In this document: one piece after another, positions 10,001 through 22,352 of the stretch
How positions within the stretch are numbered: the first letter of the stretch is position 1
Layout of the letters: each line of letters starts with the position of its first letter
Origin: Azolla pinnata
Taxonomy: Eukaryota; Streptophyta; Polypodiopsida; Salviniales; Salviniaceae
NCBI GenBank assembly: GCA_037176905.1
Contig: JBBBWG010008113.1
Span: 1,245 to 65,244 of the forward strand
DNA length: 64,000 nucleotides
Direction of reading: 5' to 3'
Notes under the pieces: generated by a model
What the model was told of the DNA's origin: nothing
What the model saw: only the letters and a program-made list of their open reading frames with translations
Databases searched by the model: none
Position numbers and translations under genes: made by a program

Positions 10001-13000
10001 CAACAACTTGCAGGTACTGGCAAGCAATGCAATTTTCCTTGGGCTGGTGGCTTTCTTTCCTTTCACGCTAGGACGTATAGTTCTGTCCTTGGCATCACGT
10101 TTGATGGTTATGGGGCCTTTTAATGTCATCTTCAGACCTTCTGTAAAGAACTTCTTAAGCTCGAATATATTAGATATCGGGCAAAATATCAACACTACAA
10201 TCAACCTGGTGAACACACCTGAGAATTCAATGGTGGGAAGCTCCACTTTTGCAGACATGCTATTGAATGCTAGCATGCAAGCACCATCTATAGTGCAGGT
10301 AGCTGAAACGGTTATGGATGCTAAAACATTCAAGTTTTCTGATGCAACAACTGTTGCAGCAGGATACACCGTCATAATTATAGCAGTTGGTTTCCACCTT
10401 TCTCTTAGAGCCTTGATCAAGTACATCAGAGGTGAACAGCTTACGGTTAATCGATTACATGGTGTGGCTTCTCTTGCTGAAGCTGCCCCTACAGTGGCGA
10501 GGCAAGTTATTTCTGCACTAAAGTACATGATGACGATGCTGAAAGTTGCGTTTCTCTTGTTGGTTGAACTGGGCGTGTTTCCTCTGCTATGTGGCTGGTG
10601 GCTAGATATTTGTACACTCAGCATGTTTGGAGGTACAGTGAGCAATCGTGTGGCTTTCTTCTGGGCTTCTCCTCTTACAAGTTCTCTTGTGCACTGGCTT
10701 GTTGGTATTGTGTATATGCTTCACATCAGTATTTTTGTGAGCTTACTCCGAGAGGTACACATCAAAATCTTGTCCTGCTTACAGAATGTCGCTTCTAGTA
10801 GACATGCACCATTTTTTTCTGTTTACACAGGATGAGTCCTAGCACATCTATTGATTAGATTGATTTTGTGTCACCATTTCAGGTTCTCCGCCCAGGGGTT
10901 CTATACTTTCTGCGGGATCCTGCTGATCCAAACTATAATCCCTTTCATGATTTGGTAGAGGATCCCATCCACAAACATGCTCGCCGTGTTCTTTTATCTG
11001 TAGTTGTTTATGGCAGTCTAATAGTGATGCTGATATTTCTACCAGTGAAACTAGCTTTATCTGTTGCCCCATCATTATTCCCACTTGATATCAGGTAACT
11101 TCAGTATTTCTCTCTTTAGATCAACTTTGAGTTATACATTGCTTGATTAAATGGTGATGTTTCTTATTTGGTGCAGAATTTCTGATCCCTTCACAGAGAT
11201 ACCAGCTGATATGCTATTATTCCATATTTGCATTCCTTTTGCAATTGAACATTTTCGGCCGAAAGCAACAATAAAAACTGTTCTTCTATATTGGTTTACA
11301 TGGGTGGGCTGGGCTTTGGGACTTTCTGATTTCCTACTTCCGCCAGTGGAGGAGGCCAACGATCAGGGAGGAGGGGAGGTAGCTGTGCATGGTTTTGATG
11401 AAGTGCAACCTGCTGTTCCTGTTGAAAATGCAGAGGAGCTGGAAATTGATCATCAGAATGATGCTGAGGAGTAAGTTTGTTTATTCTCCTGTGCAAATGG
11501 GACGCTTCATCAATTAAGCAGTGTAATTATCAAAATTGATCCCAAACCATTTAAAACTAGGAAGTACCTCTACCGTTTTTCTTTTTTCAGAAAATTAATT
11601 TTGCTTACTATATTATCAGTGATTGTCATTAATGGATGTGAGTAATTGGAAGTTGATCATTATTAGCTAGTAAAAAGGAAGTAATGCGTTGATGATGCCA
11701 TAATTTTAGAATCTGTGAGGTAAACAGGTAATGTTTGATATTTATGATCCATTCCTTATGATGCAAAGTAGCTTGATCTATGGTATCAGTACATTTGACA
11801 GGTTTATCCTTGCTGTGGCAGGTATATGTTTGCGTTTCGAATAGTTCTACTCCTGATAGGTGCATGGATTACATTGCTGTTTTTTAATTCTACCATTATG
11901 TTGCTGCCTGTGTCACTTGGTCGAGGAATATTTTCTTCCATATCCAGCATCCCAATATCTTATGGTGTAAAATGCAACGGTATGATACCTGGTTCTGTTT
12001 TTTGGAAGTCTATAAGAAAGTGTTTATATGAGCTCATATCTGAGAATGACCTTATTTTTGAAGATTTATATGCCTTCAACATTGGCTGCTATGTTATCTG
12101 GGCAACAATCGCAGCGATTGGGTATGCTGTGGATTATTTAAAAACCCACAATGCCAGAATTCTCCTGATGCAGATTGTGAAGTGGACTGGAATTGTAACT
12201 AAAAGCTCAATGCTTCTATCATTATGGGTATGATTGCATTTCTTTAGCCTTTCAATTCTTTCCTCTCTTTTGTATGTTGATTGGGTATAATTTTAAACCT
12301 CTCCATAGATTGTGGTGATTCCGGTGCTGATTGGTCTGCTGTTCGAGCTCTTGGTTGTTATTCCTCTGCGTGTTCCAGTTGATGAGAGTCCTGTTTTCCT
12401 ACTTTACCAAGATTGGGCTCTTGGTCTGGTATTTTTGAAGATCTGGACAAGATTAGTAAGTTCTTCTCTTCACCACCCTCTGAACCCAAACTAAACGAAA
12501 GCAAGAGAAGTTTGGACTTAATACAGACTGTTGTTTTTTCTCCCTGTGCAGGTCATGTTTGGACAAATCGCTCCTTTAGTTGATGATAGCTGGCGCACTA
12601 AATTCGAACGAGTGAAGGCCGATGGGTTCACACGTCTTCGAGGTGTTTGGATCATGCGTGAGATCGTCTTACCCATTCTTGTTACGTTGCTGACTGCACT
12701 ATGTGCTCCTTATGTGTTTGCAAGGGGATTGTTCCCAGTGCTGGGCTATTCTCTCATAGTGAACTCAGCAGTTTACCGCTTTGCTTGGTCGGGCTGTCTC
12801 TTACTTGGCTTGATATGGTATGGCATAAAAAGTTTACAGCAGTGGCTTTCTGAGCTTCATAATGCCATACGAGATGATCGATATCTTATAGGCAAGAGGC
12901 TACACAATTTTGGTGAGAAGAAGGTTGAAGATGGGAGTACACAACCCACCACTTCCTTGCTTCCTGATGAGAGTTCAGAACCGAACATCTCTGATGCAAG

Positions 13001-13175
13001 TGCACTGATCGATTCGGATGCTATCGTGGCAATTGATGAGAGCTTGGTGGAACATGCGGACCTAGATGGGGGTCAAAGTTTCGAGGACGGAATCGAGGAG
13101 TTTACAGAGGGTCAACACTTGATGGGACTAAGGAGAAGGCACAGCCCGGCAGGCTACAGTATCCGCTCTGAATAA
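7019..13175 (+). CDS. SUD1: SUD1/DOA10-like RING-CH E3 ubiquitin ligase (MARCH6 family)
   Basis: This is a multi-spanning ER-membrane E3 ubiquitin ligase of the Doa10/MARCH6 family, acting in ER-associated degradation and, in Arabidopsis, in control of HMG-CoA reductase activity and cuticular wax. Exons: 7019-8227, 9235-9921, 10014-10754, 10883-11094, 11177-11470, 11822-12227, 12309-12455 and 12552-13175. All have GT-AG junctions and joining phases, giving 1439 residues. The RING-CH is C359-C362-C376-C378-H386-C389-C402-C405, with the last Cys in exon 2. Blocks shared with Arabidopsis SUD1 include [11 protein letters not shown]-like [44 protein letters not shown] and [19 protein letters not shown], amid many hydrophobic segments. 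Arabidopsis SUD1 is about 1100 residues. The excess here is a roughly 350-residue acidic, Glu-rich N-terminus with a 58-residue tandem duplication and telomere-motif-coded RVRVRV. The start has GCCATGGCT context. Confidence 0.95.
7028..7052 (+). repeat. Telomeric-type (TTAGGG)n tract inside the coding region
   Basis: Four AGGGTT units lie directly after codon 3 of the ligase gene and are read as RVRVRVRV. Similar telomere-like tracts occur near other first exons in this window. Confidence 0.9.
7235..7582 (+). repeat. 174-bp in-frame tandem duplication
   Basis: Two direct copies, 7235-7408 and 7409-7582, each encode 58 residues (73-130 and 131-188 of the ligase). By eye 51 of 58 residues are identical, which points to a recent duplication within the acidic N-terminal extension. 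Confidence 0.92.
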
Positions 13176-13631
13176 ATGAACGAACTGAGGGAATCTGCAT
13201 TAGTTTGTTTCAAGTTCCATGGTGATGAAGGCCCGATTTTGTATGATTATGTTCGATCCTGGAGCTCAGGACAGGAAAGATCCGCTAGCAAAAGGATGTT
13301 GTATATACTGATCAATGTAAGCGTATGGGTGATCACAAATTTGAATATATGATGATTTTTGAATAATCTGCATGGTTTGGGTTGGAAGTGTATACAGTTT
13401 GGGCCTTCCTATTCTGCATGCGTTGCGAAGGAGGATTTGGGTTCATCTCGTGCTTCGCATATTCATATGATCTGTTGATCTTCTTTGGTATCTTCTGTGC
13501 TGTGGCTGCATTGTGCATCTTCTAGATTTGTATTTTCAAGCGAATCCTCTTGTCTCCCTTTGTAATCAACTGGAGCAAAGTTGTACTTTCTTAACAAATG
13601 GTGTATTGTTGATATATTGAATGGTATATCT

Positions 13632-13905
13632 GGATAGGCGAATAGTTTATCTTGGGATCTACTAACCCCCCATGCTTGAAATACGAAGAATTAGAGAGAA
13701 CAAATTTGTAACAATGTGATTAGCTCCAAGAACATGGGTGTGTTTGATTGCAAATTACTAACCCCCAGCATGGATAGGCAAATAGTTTAACCTTGGGATC
13801 GACTACTAACCCCCATGCTTTGGATACAAATGAAGAGATTTAGTAAGTAAAGCATGTGATTAGCTCTGAGAGCATGGATATGTTTAATCACAAATCGCAA
13901 TTAGG
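13632..13905. repeat. 140-bp tandem duplication downstream of the ligase gene
   Basis: Copies begin at GGATAGGCGAATAGTTTA (13632) and GGATAGGCAAATAGTTTA (13772). They share CTACTAACCCCC, CATGC, and GTGATTAGCTC followed by a poorly conserved tail. The preceding 13176-13631 is probably 3' UTR; nothing else is visible there. Confidence 0.8.
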
Positions 13906-14278
13906 CGGCGGAATCAACTACTGCTCAGCTTGTGAGCCACACTATTGAGCTTGATATCTCAACACTGATTGTGTGTGATATCATCAAACACTGAAGTTGT
14001 TGACAGAATGCTGATATATGGAAGCTGGAAATGCAGTGGGATCTTGGCTCTCGTTCTGTGATTCAGGAGCCATGGCCATGTGTTTCCAAGCTTCGGAGAG
14101 CTTGGCAAGGGGACCCATTCGAAAGGCATCCCGAACTGCAATACCTCAGTGCTCGTGCTTCGTCAAGTAATATAGAACTCGGAGTGATTGGATGGTTTGG
14201 AACCGAACCATTTCGGGAGAACTCGGTGGCTAGTTGTCTTGAAGTAGTTTGCTTGCTGGATTTGAAAGTAGGTTGGCC

Positions 14279-17200
14279 ATGGTGGAAGAAGCGGTGGTCC
14301 CCCCTGTCATTCTGCATGTGGACATGGATTGCTTCTATGCATCGGTAAGTTCAACCCCTAGTGAAACTCTTCCCTCCCTCTGTTTTCTTAGCAAAGAAAC
14401 AAACAGGCCGACAAACACGTGCATCCCACTCCATTTTGTGGAAATGCCCAAAAACTTGGCGGCGTTCAAGAAGAGAAATAAACGGAAGCCGGAGGGGTAT
14501 TTACCTAGGTCTTTTTTCCTAACGTATTTTGGCTCCCTCTTTGTGAAATTTGCGTTGTTCTTGTTCTTGCTCTCATTAGGTTGAGCAGGTGAGGCTAAAT
14601 ATACCTTTGGAGCAACCTTTGGCTGTGCAACAATGGGAAGGTCTTATAGCAGTCAACTATGCAGCTCGTGCGGCTGGAGTTGTACGCCATGATCGAGTAC
14701 CTGAAGCTTTGCATAAGGTATCCCTCATCATAACTCTTAAATTCTGTTAATCTGTAAGAGGTCTTGAGAGGTGGAGAAAGATGCATTTCTGTTACTCTTT
14801 AACGTGTTGCGTTGATCTATAAAAGATTTTTAAAGTTTCAAAGATGCAGCAAGGTGTAACTCTTTAACATATTTTGTCAATTTGTATGAGAGCTTTAATG
14901 GTGCAACAATTTTAAGTGTATTGACTAGATTGGGGTAGAGATGGATAGAAAATCAAGCTTGAGTTCTTGCGTATTTATGAATTTTGATTCTACGGCATAA
15001 ATTGTGGAGGATGATGATATATTAACATTGACAGAGCCTAACATGATGATACTTAGGACCGGCAATTATAATTGGATCTCTCCAGCTGTGTGGGTCAGTG
15101 GGATTTTTTAATCAACAGAGCACAAAAGAAAAATCAAAATCTGAAATAAAAACTAATTTTTGTTTTCTGATTTCAGTAATATGATCTTCAGGGAGTGTGG
15201 CTCTGTAAGAGAATGGGTGAACAAAAAGGATTTCTAGTGTCATTGCCATTTATTTCATCCTCATCAAGATTTTGTAAATGGCTGTAAAACAAAAAGCTTT
15301 GTAATGAGTTCCTGAAAATCATGTCTCATGTCCTTATATGCATTCATTCCCAATGCACAAACTTTCCTGTTCCTGGCATGTTGGGCAAAAATACGTCACA
15401 TGCTTTTTGCCATTGGAATACATTATCGAAACATCATCTTGCTTGTTTAGTGAGACACAAAGTAGGCAATGCTTTTTCATGTCAGTTATAGTTTCTTTTG
15501 ATGTACCTGATTGATCCTGCTAGTAGTTATATGTTTTGTCTCAAAGATTAAGCCATGCATGTGTAACTTCTGTACTGTCATTTGTAGAAAAATTATCGCT
15601 TTCATAATTACTGTGATGTATTTGGTTCCAAGATATACAAATAATGTTCTTATATTGTTTACAACACATTGCAGACTCCATAGAATTTTTAGTAGGTTTT
15701 GACACACAAGATGGGTGGATTCAATGTGATATTCAATTATTTTATTTGTAAATTTGTCTTATGCGGTCTTCATGTGACGTATGAAACCTTTGGTGGTAAT
15801 GTTTCAGTGTCCAAGTCTGCACCTTGTTCATGTTGAAACTATCGGTGATGACTGGAGTCGTGGTGTGGCAGCTAGACGGAACACAGCGAAAGTGTCATTG
15901 GAGAGATATCGGCAAGTATGTTCCATTCCGCTTGTTGATACAATTAACAGAATGCTAGATCATTGCTTGTTTGGCATTTGTTATTATGCATTTGTCCTCC
16001 GAGCTTTCTTCTTGCATTTTGACAGGCATCCAAGGCTGTTTTTGATATTTTCCATCAACATGCTGATATTTGTGAGCGGGCAAGTATTGATGAAGCCTAC
16101 TTGGATGTTACTCAAAAGGTTCACGCATAGTTTCTAATAGTCTGGTTTAGATCAATACTATTTTACAAATTTCTTCATCTGGGTATTATTGGTCTTATTT
16201 ATAAGTCTTATTGTTTGGATATCATTGGATAGGTCAACTATCTTCTTAAGAAAGACTATGATTGGCGTAAAGAATTACAACGACTTTCTGGTGATGGTGT
16301 GCCAGAAAATACAAAAATCATCGTTGAAAATGGGCCAATTGAAGTTTGTCATCCTTTATGTAGAAGGTATGTTGCATATTGCAGCCTTGGATGTCCTGTA
16401 GGTTTTCCATATAATCATATTAATCTCAGTGTGTTCTTGGGCTTTTAGCTGAACACTTAATAGCGTAACTTTTAATTTTTTCTCAGGATGTTAGCAGGCG
16501 CTATTATAGCAGAACAAATACGCAATGATGTGAGATGCAAATTGGGCTATACTTGCTCTGTGGTAATCATACGTTATGCCAAATTTAGTGAAATTCATTT
16601 GTGTAGACTGAGTAAATCATCTTATCAGTGGTGTCAAATATATATGCTTTTGAATCATGGTCCATGTCTCGAATGCATATACATCTAGAATCATGGGAGA
16701 TGTTGTGATATAACATCTATTTTAGGTAGGAATAATCATTTCTCTAGGCTGAGATAAACTGGAATTTTGGCCCGCTGAAAGATTGAATGTCAGATGATAA
16801 TCGCTTCGCTGATTTATTGACAACATGACATACATGGTGGTCAATTTTGTGTATTGTGGTATGGATGAACATGAGGTACATGCATGTCGAGTTGCTATTG
16901 CCTGATCATGAGCATTAGTGATGGAACCAAGACATCAGTGATGGCTCTGTGCTGGTTAGGTTTGTGGCTGTATTAATGTCCTTCAACAACTTTCTGCTAT
17001 CCAGTCTTTAAAACTGCATGACAAAATGGAACTTTAAAGCTAAAGCTATATGGAGCAATACATGTTATGAATCAAAAGATGTCGGTAGCAAGTATATTGC
17101 GTAGAATGTAGATTATTAATGTCTACAAGAGACTGAGTATATCCTGTATGGGGACTGAGACCCATGGTGAGATGGGCATTTATATTCTTAACTTCTGTGA

Positions 17201-19591
17201 GAGATGCTGCAGTTATAAATCACCGATTTTGGTTTCCTTTTATATAGGGAATAGCAGCAAACAAACTCCTTGCCAAAATAGCATCTGCTAGAAACAAACC
17301 AGATAAACAAACTCTGGTAAGCTTTTACTATTCATCTAGTGTGATAACAAGAAACTAGATGCTTTCAATTATGAAGGGAAACTATGCATTCGCAAATCAT
17401 TTGATGTACACTAAAAAGAAATTTCTATGCATGTATGTGATATGATTGACTTGTGCCAAGTGGCGGCTGTATTGAAAGTTCAAATTTGGTTTCTCAGATA
17501 TCACCTATTGCAGATGTGGCTGCTTTTATGGATGGCCTTCCTCTGAAGAAAATTAAATTTCTGGGTGGGAAGATTGGTGAGGTATATAGAATCTGTAACG
17601 TCATTAGGAACATTTTTCTTTCCCAATTTCCATTCAAAATATGAGAATTTAAAGAAATGTGCCAGCAACTTCATGCAAAATGGGGCTGTCAAACAGCTGG
17701 AGATGTTCAAAAGCTTCCAATTGAAGACTTGATTGGATCGTTCGGCGCACGTTTTGGGAACTACTTGTACAAAGCAGTTCGTGGAATCTACATGGAGAAA
17801 GGTATTATCGTTTAATGCATGATTTAACAGGATCCCCCTCATATACATGTTCAATTGATGTGTGATAGTAGCAAAAACGTGATCTTGATATGTATGGTGT
17901 TTATGTGCATATCTTACTTGAGAACTTATGCACGGATATCCCGTTTGCAGTACAAGAAAAGCAGATGACAAAGTCTATGCTTGCTGCCAAGTCTTTCCAG
18001 TCAACGAAGGATATTTCTGTCATAAGGTGAACATATGATTTCCCTCATATATTTGATATTCTCGCCACTTGAAATGGTCCAGATATTTATGTTATGCTTC
18101 TTTTGGACTACATGTATTATTGTTGTTGTTCTTGTTACAGGAAGTGGCTTGGTGTACTATGCGACGAATTATCTCTAAGGATGCTTGAAGATGCTAAAGA
18201 AAATAGTCGCACGCCCCAGAATTTGCAGCTTTATTACAGATCTGGATTGTCTCAACAAACTGGGGAGCATTCCAAGTCATGTAATATGCCACATACAATA
18301 GTACAAGTACTTAGAACCGCCATGGCAAGAGCCCCCCTGCTAAGTAATGGTGTTAAAGATTACATGGTGGTGCTCAAGTCAAAGGCAGAGAGTGATGAGA
18401 GGCCGCCTTTCTGTGTCAATAAGGATGATGTGAAGAATAGTGCGGATGAAACCATCAAAACCTTGTCAGACTTACTGCGTCAAGCTTCTTTTGGGTTGTT
18501 TAAGCGCATTGAAGATCCCTTCCCGTGCACTCGTTTGGCGATTGCAGCAAGTGGTTTCCATGGGTCTCAATTAGAAACGGTACTGGTGTTAGTGGTTTAG
18601 GAATTGTACCGATGGTAAGTTGCTCTATGAGAGAATGAATCTATATTTTGCACCTTTTTACATGCTGTTTATTTTTGTTTATGGCTGTCTAGGGCTGTCA
18701 ATCCATATCACATTTTTTTCAAAGCACCGATCGAAGTGTGAAAGAAGTACCGCTCAAACCTCTCTGGCCCCATAGAAATGATGGGCAAAACAACTCAACT
18801 GAAGGAATTGTACATGGGACAATCTTGCCAAACGAAGAGCATAATTTATGTGAAGCGATATCAAACTTTAAAAATGTACAATTTCTCACTGCATTGCGTG
18901 AGCGTCATTCTCTTTTGCTTAGTTTTCATGATAGCTATCTTTTTGGAGATTTCAGCTCTCTTTTCTTACAAGCTTCTGTATTTCCTCTTTTTTTTTTTAT
19001 TCTCAGGGGTCTCAGTCCAGATCTCACTTGTGTCAAAGCTCGAACCAAGGTGTGAATGAAGTCTCTAATGGCAGTTTACCTCATAACAATGAAGTGCAAG
19101 TAATCTTGACAGAACAAGCAACCATGCCAGAACAGGAGCATTATGTATCGAAAGAGGATTTTGTGTTTCATAAGGTGCATTTTGCTGAGACTTCAGAACC
19201 CGGAGGGAATTCTGTAACGGAGTTTTTGGAACCTACGGGAAATTCTCTACAAGGCCTAGAATCAAATATTGCTGCAGGTAAACAGACGATGGATTTTTTG
19301 AGCATCAATATAGATATGTCGAAAATGTTTGAAATATTGAGGTTTTGGTGTATAGATGGGGATACTTGCATTGACCTCCAGAGCATAGATGTGATGCAGC
19401 AGCGCCACATCCTAGAAGAAATATATGCAAAGAGAGCTGGAGGCAAAGGGAGAACGATGTCTTTTGCTGAGGATACCAAACCTTTGTATCGAACAGGAGC
19501 TCTTAAGCATAGAAAAGTGCATAGTTGCGAATCCAAGCGCAGTGTCCAAGAGACTTTATCAAAGTATTTCCACGGTGTGGAGAAGAAATGA
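14279..19591 (+). CDS. POLH: DNA polymerase eta (Y-family translesion polymerase, Rad30-like)
   Basis: Translesion DNA polymerase that bypasses UV photoproducts. Exons: 14279-14344, 14580-14717, 15808-15915, 16026-16118, 16233-16366, 16487-16562, 17248-17316, 17498-17576, 17646-17801, 17951-18026, 18141-18579, 18693-18875 and 19007-19591; phases join throughout to give 733 residues. Metal ligands are D15 (HVDMDCFYAS) and D126/E127 (SIDEAYLD). Other Y-family blocks are EGLIAVNYAAR, GIAANKLLAKIASARNKPD, FLGGKI and AVRGIY. The C-terminus carries a PIP box QETLSKYF (residues 720-727) for PCNA, and exon 12 has a degenerate one (CQSISHFF). The catalytic core reads closer to yeast Rad30 (RHDRVPEAL, VSLERYR) than to the human sequence I remember. 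The exon 8/9 junction uses donor G|GTGAGG at 17577, the only choice that keeps frame; a better-looking GTATAT six bases on would break it. An in-frame upstream ATG at 14249 is an alternative start. Confidence 0.93.
18693..19063 (+). repeat. Duplicated exon start within the polymerase gene
   Basis: The first 57 or so bases of exon 12 (from 18693) and of exon 13 (from 19007) are similar, roughly 70-75% by eye. Their translations begin GCQSISHFFQSTDRSVKEV and GSQSRSHLCQSSNQGVNEV. Both start in phase 0 after an acceptor AG, consistent with tandem exon duplication. Confidence 0.75.
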
Positions 19592-21035
19592 CTTGATTCC
19601 TTTACGATACCAAGTTGCAGTGCAATCAAAGGAATCCGCTTGTTTCTTGGCCTCTCTTGCATGAGAAGTGTATGTGTTTTTCTACTTTGTGCCTTATTTC
19701 TCACAGTGGAGGCTGATCAGATATACTCTTATTGGAGCTCAGTGACGTATGATCTCAACAAAACTGCATGCCGAGATTGTTGAAATTCCGTGCCCAAGCA
19801 TGTGTTTGATCTCCATAGAGAGAGATTGTGCCTGAAATATTGGAACACATCGGATCAATCAGATCAATACAACCCCATTTTCTTGGTAATCTTATGACAG
19901 TGACATTGGAAATTTCAACATATTTGAGGGACCACATGTCCGAACTTTTTGATAGGAGCAACGCGCTTCTCTTTCAAGGAAATAATATCAGCTCGGAGAT
20001 TTTTGGGGGTTGCTCTTCTCTGTGCTTCATTTAGAATCCAAGATATCTACTGGTGGTGCTTTTTGAAAGGAGCTTTTGGGAACTTGAGAAAAAAAAGGCT
20101 TTGTTTGTCGGAATTCTTATGCAGGCTAGGAACCGGAGTTTTTGATCATTTGAACACTCAAATAGCCCAAATCTCCTTTTCCATCACATTTGATGAGAGA
20201 TTTCAAGCTCAACCACCAAATAATACCTTGTCTAAGACCTGTTCAAGTGTTGCTTTATTGAGCAAAAGAGCTCCCTGCTGTATTTATACAGGGTTTCTGA
20301 TATTTTCAAATATGCTTTTCTATTCTCCAGCTCCGATGTGCCCGAGTTCCAGGTAAGAAGAATGGTGACTGAAGGTTTTTTATCATCCTGTCCTCAAATG
20401 TGGTGGTCCTACAGCCAACAGAAACAAGAAAGAAGACAAATTGTGCATGTTACCGGGGCCCAGGAAGTACCGAATTTCTGCATCTCGGAGGTTCTACGAT
20501 GCACCAACAGCTGGATAAATTTGGAGCTGTGTATCAATAGAAGATCATGAGGTGCGTATACAGTGATTTATCTGTCTGAAAGTGGCAGATTCTGGATGAT
20601 ATTGTGCCTTTTTGTGACATGCATTTTGCTATATATGCAGCAGCATTTCTCTACTCTTCAAAATTGTGGAGCCTAAATTTGCATCACTGAATGAATGCAT
20701 GCATGAATGCATGAATGATTGAATGAATGAATGAATGAATGGTTCAATGGTTTTTCCACATTGCTCTCCATGTCTGTGTCTCTCACTTTATGATGCCTTT
20801 CTGTGTCACAGAAATTTGTTGGGCATTGATGGAAACAAATTGTAACTGTCAAGCTGTAATGGAAAGCATGCCTGTTTTTTTTTTAATGGTGGGTGATCAG
20901 ATAAGATGATGATGATGCATCGATCAATCCCACGTGCATCGGCGATGCTCGATCTTGCTCTAGTGTTTTGCATCCGGAGCTTCTCCTTTGTGTTCGATCG
21001 ATTGAGAGCGATCTCATGAAGAGCTATAGCTGATC
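19592..21035. other. 3' flank of the polymerase gene and intergenic DNA
   Basis: No further coding exon was recognised. A GAATG-type microsatellite lies at about 20690-20743. The region up to about 20560 may include 3' UTR. Confidence 0.45.
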
Positions 21036-21039
21036 GATT

Positions 21040-21600
21040 GATCTTTTATAAAAGAGCGGTGATCGATGGAATTGATGGATCTCGGTCGAATCGATCAACA
21101 GGGAGCATCTCTTTCCATCGGCTGAATCGATAGGCAAAGAGCATGTTTTGTGATTTCCTTGAATCCACCGACGGAGAGCATGTTTTTGTGATCGATCGAA
21201 TCCGTCGACGACGAAGAGCTTGGAGGTCTGATTCAAGGAAGAGCTTGTTTTTAAAAATCGATCGAGTCGATCAACAAAGGGCATGCTTTTTTCGATGGAT
21301 CGAAGCCATCCACAACGAGCATGTAGTTGCATCGATCGGATTGGTGGATGAAGCAGAGCATGTAGCATGATCAATTGAATTGATAGGCAAAAGAGAGCAT
21401 GCTTTTCTGGAAGGATTGAATTGATCGACGAAGAGGCGTGTGGTGTGATATATTAGGAATCGATCGACAAGGAGCATGCATCTTTTCGGATGGGATCGAT
21501 CCAACGAAGAGCATTTAAGTTCAATCGGTGGATCAATTCGATGTAGATCAATCGATCGATTGATGAAGAGAGCATGTTTCTGCAAAGCCTGAGATGAACA
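21040..21600. repeat. Degenerate minisatellite of GAGCATG and GATCGAT words, period near 50 bp
   Basis: Roughly ten units alternate AAGAGCATG(TTTTT) with GATCGATCGAATTGATCGA. Individual units are diverged, but the alternation continues to about 21570. Confidence 0.8.
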
Positions 21601-21645
21601 GAAGATCAACCGGGTTTTAGATTGTGTTATGTTTCTTGATGCCAT

Positions 21646-21740
21646 GAACCCTAAACCCTAAACCCTAAACACCAAACCCTAAACCCTAAACACCAAACCC
21701 TAAACCCTAAACCCTAAACACCAAGTTTTAAACCCTAATT
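21646..21740 (-). repeat. Interstitial telomere-like (CCCTAAA)n tract
   Basis: About ten AACCCTAA units are interrupted at regular places by AACACCAA variants, giving a higher-order pattern. No chromosome end is implied because sequence continues on both sides. Confidence 0.9.
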
Positions 21741-22170
21741 GATGTGCTTCTCATCAGAGAGATGAAAGAATGAAGCACATGTGGTTCCAAAGTATCCATC
21801 AAAGCTCTGTGCTCTTTTGGCTTTAGGTGCAGATTGATGCAAGCACGCTTGTGGTGGACATTCTACGTAAAATTTTGCGCCACAGTGCCCCGCACTGGAT
21901 TCCGTCGCCGATCGATGATCGATCATTGTATCGCAATAACAAGGCGGCGCTGTTGTCAAAACTTTAGGCCGACTTTAGGCGAGGACTCGTCTGACAAAAA
22001 GCTTAAGACCGTTATTCGCTCAATGCCAGCGTTACGATTTAGGCACCGCGTAAATCGGATCGTTCGATTGATTGAGAGCTCAGCATTAATCAGGCATTAT
22101 ACGGTTGCATTTGATCACGGGAGTTTCGTAGGGCATTAATAAGGTCGGCGATGGGAGGCGGGGCTTAATC
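21741..22170. other. Intergenic, no gene seen
   Basis: Mixed sequence with CGATCGATGATCGATC words near 21908; open frames here resemble no known protein. Confidence 0.45.
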
Positions 22171-22171
22171 G

Positions 22172-22352
22172 TGCGATTAAGGGGGTCCGTAGGCATTGGT
22201 TAGGTCGCTACAAGGGGGCTTAATTGCATGATTAAGGGCATTGTGGGCATTAATCAGGTTGGTACAGGGCCTTAATCGCACAATTAAGGGCATCGTAGGA
22301 ATTGATCGGGTCGGTAGGAGGGGTTAATCGCACGATTAAGGGCGGGGTTTTA
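22172..22352. repeat. About 54-bp tandem repeat centred on palindrome TTAATCGYRCGATTAA
   Basis: Four units share GCTTAATCG…CGATTAAGGGC…GTAGGCATT…AGGTCGGTA. The core TTAATCGTGCGATTAA is nearly self-complementary and is kept in all four, sometimes with compensating changes. Confidence 0.85.

Noticed and set aside
18580-18614. Extension of polymerase exon 11 to a GTAAGT donor at 18615
   Set aside because: The frame meets a stop first, and the phase would not fit exon 12; the donor at 18580 gives phase 0 and joins cleanly.
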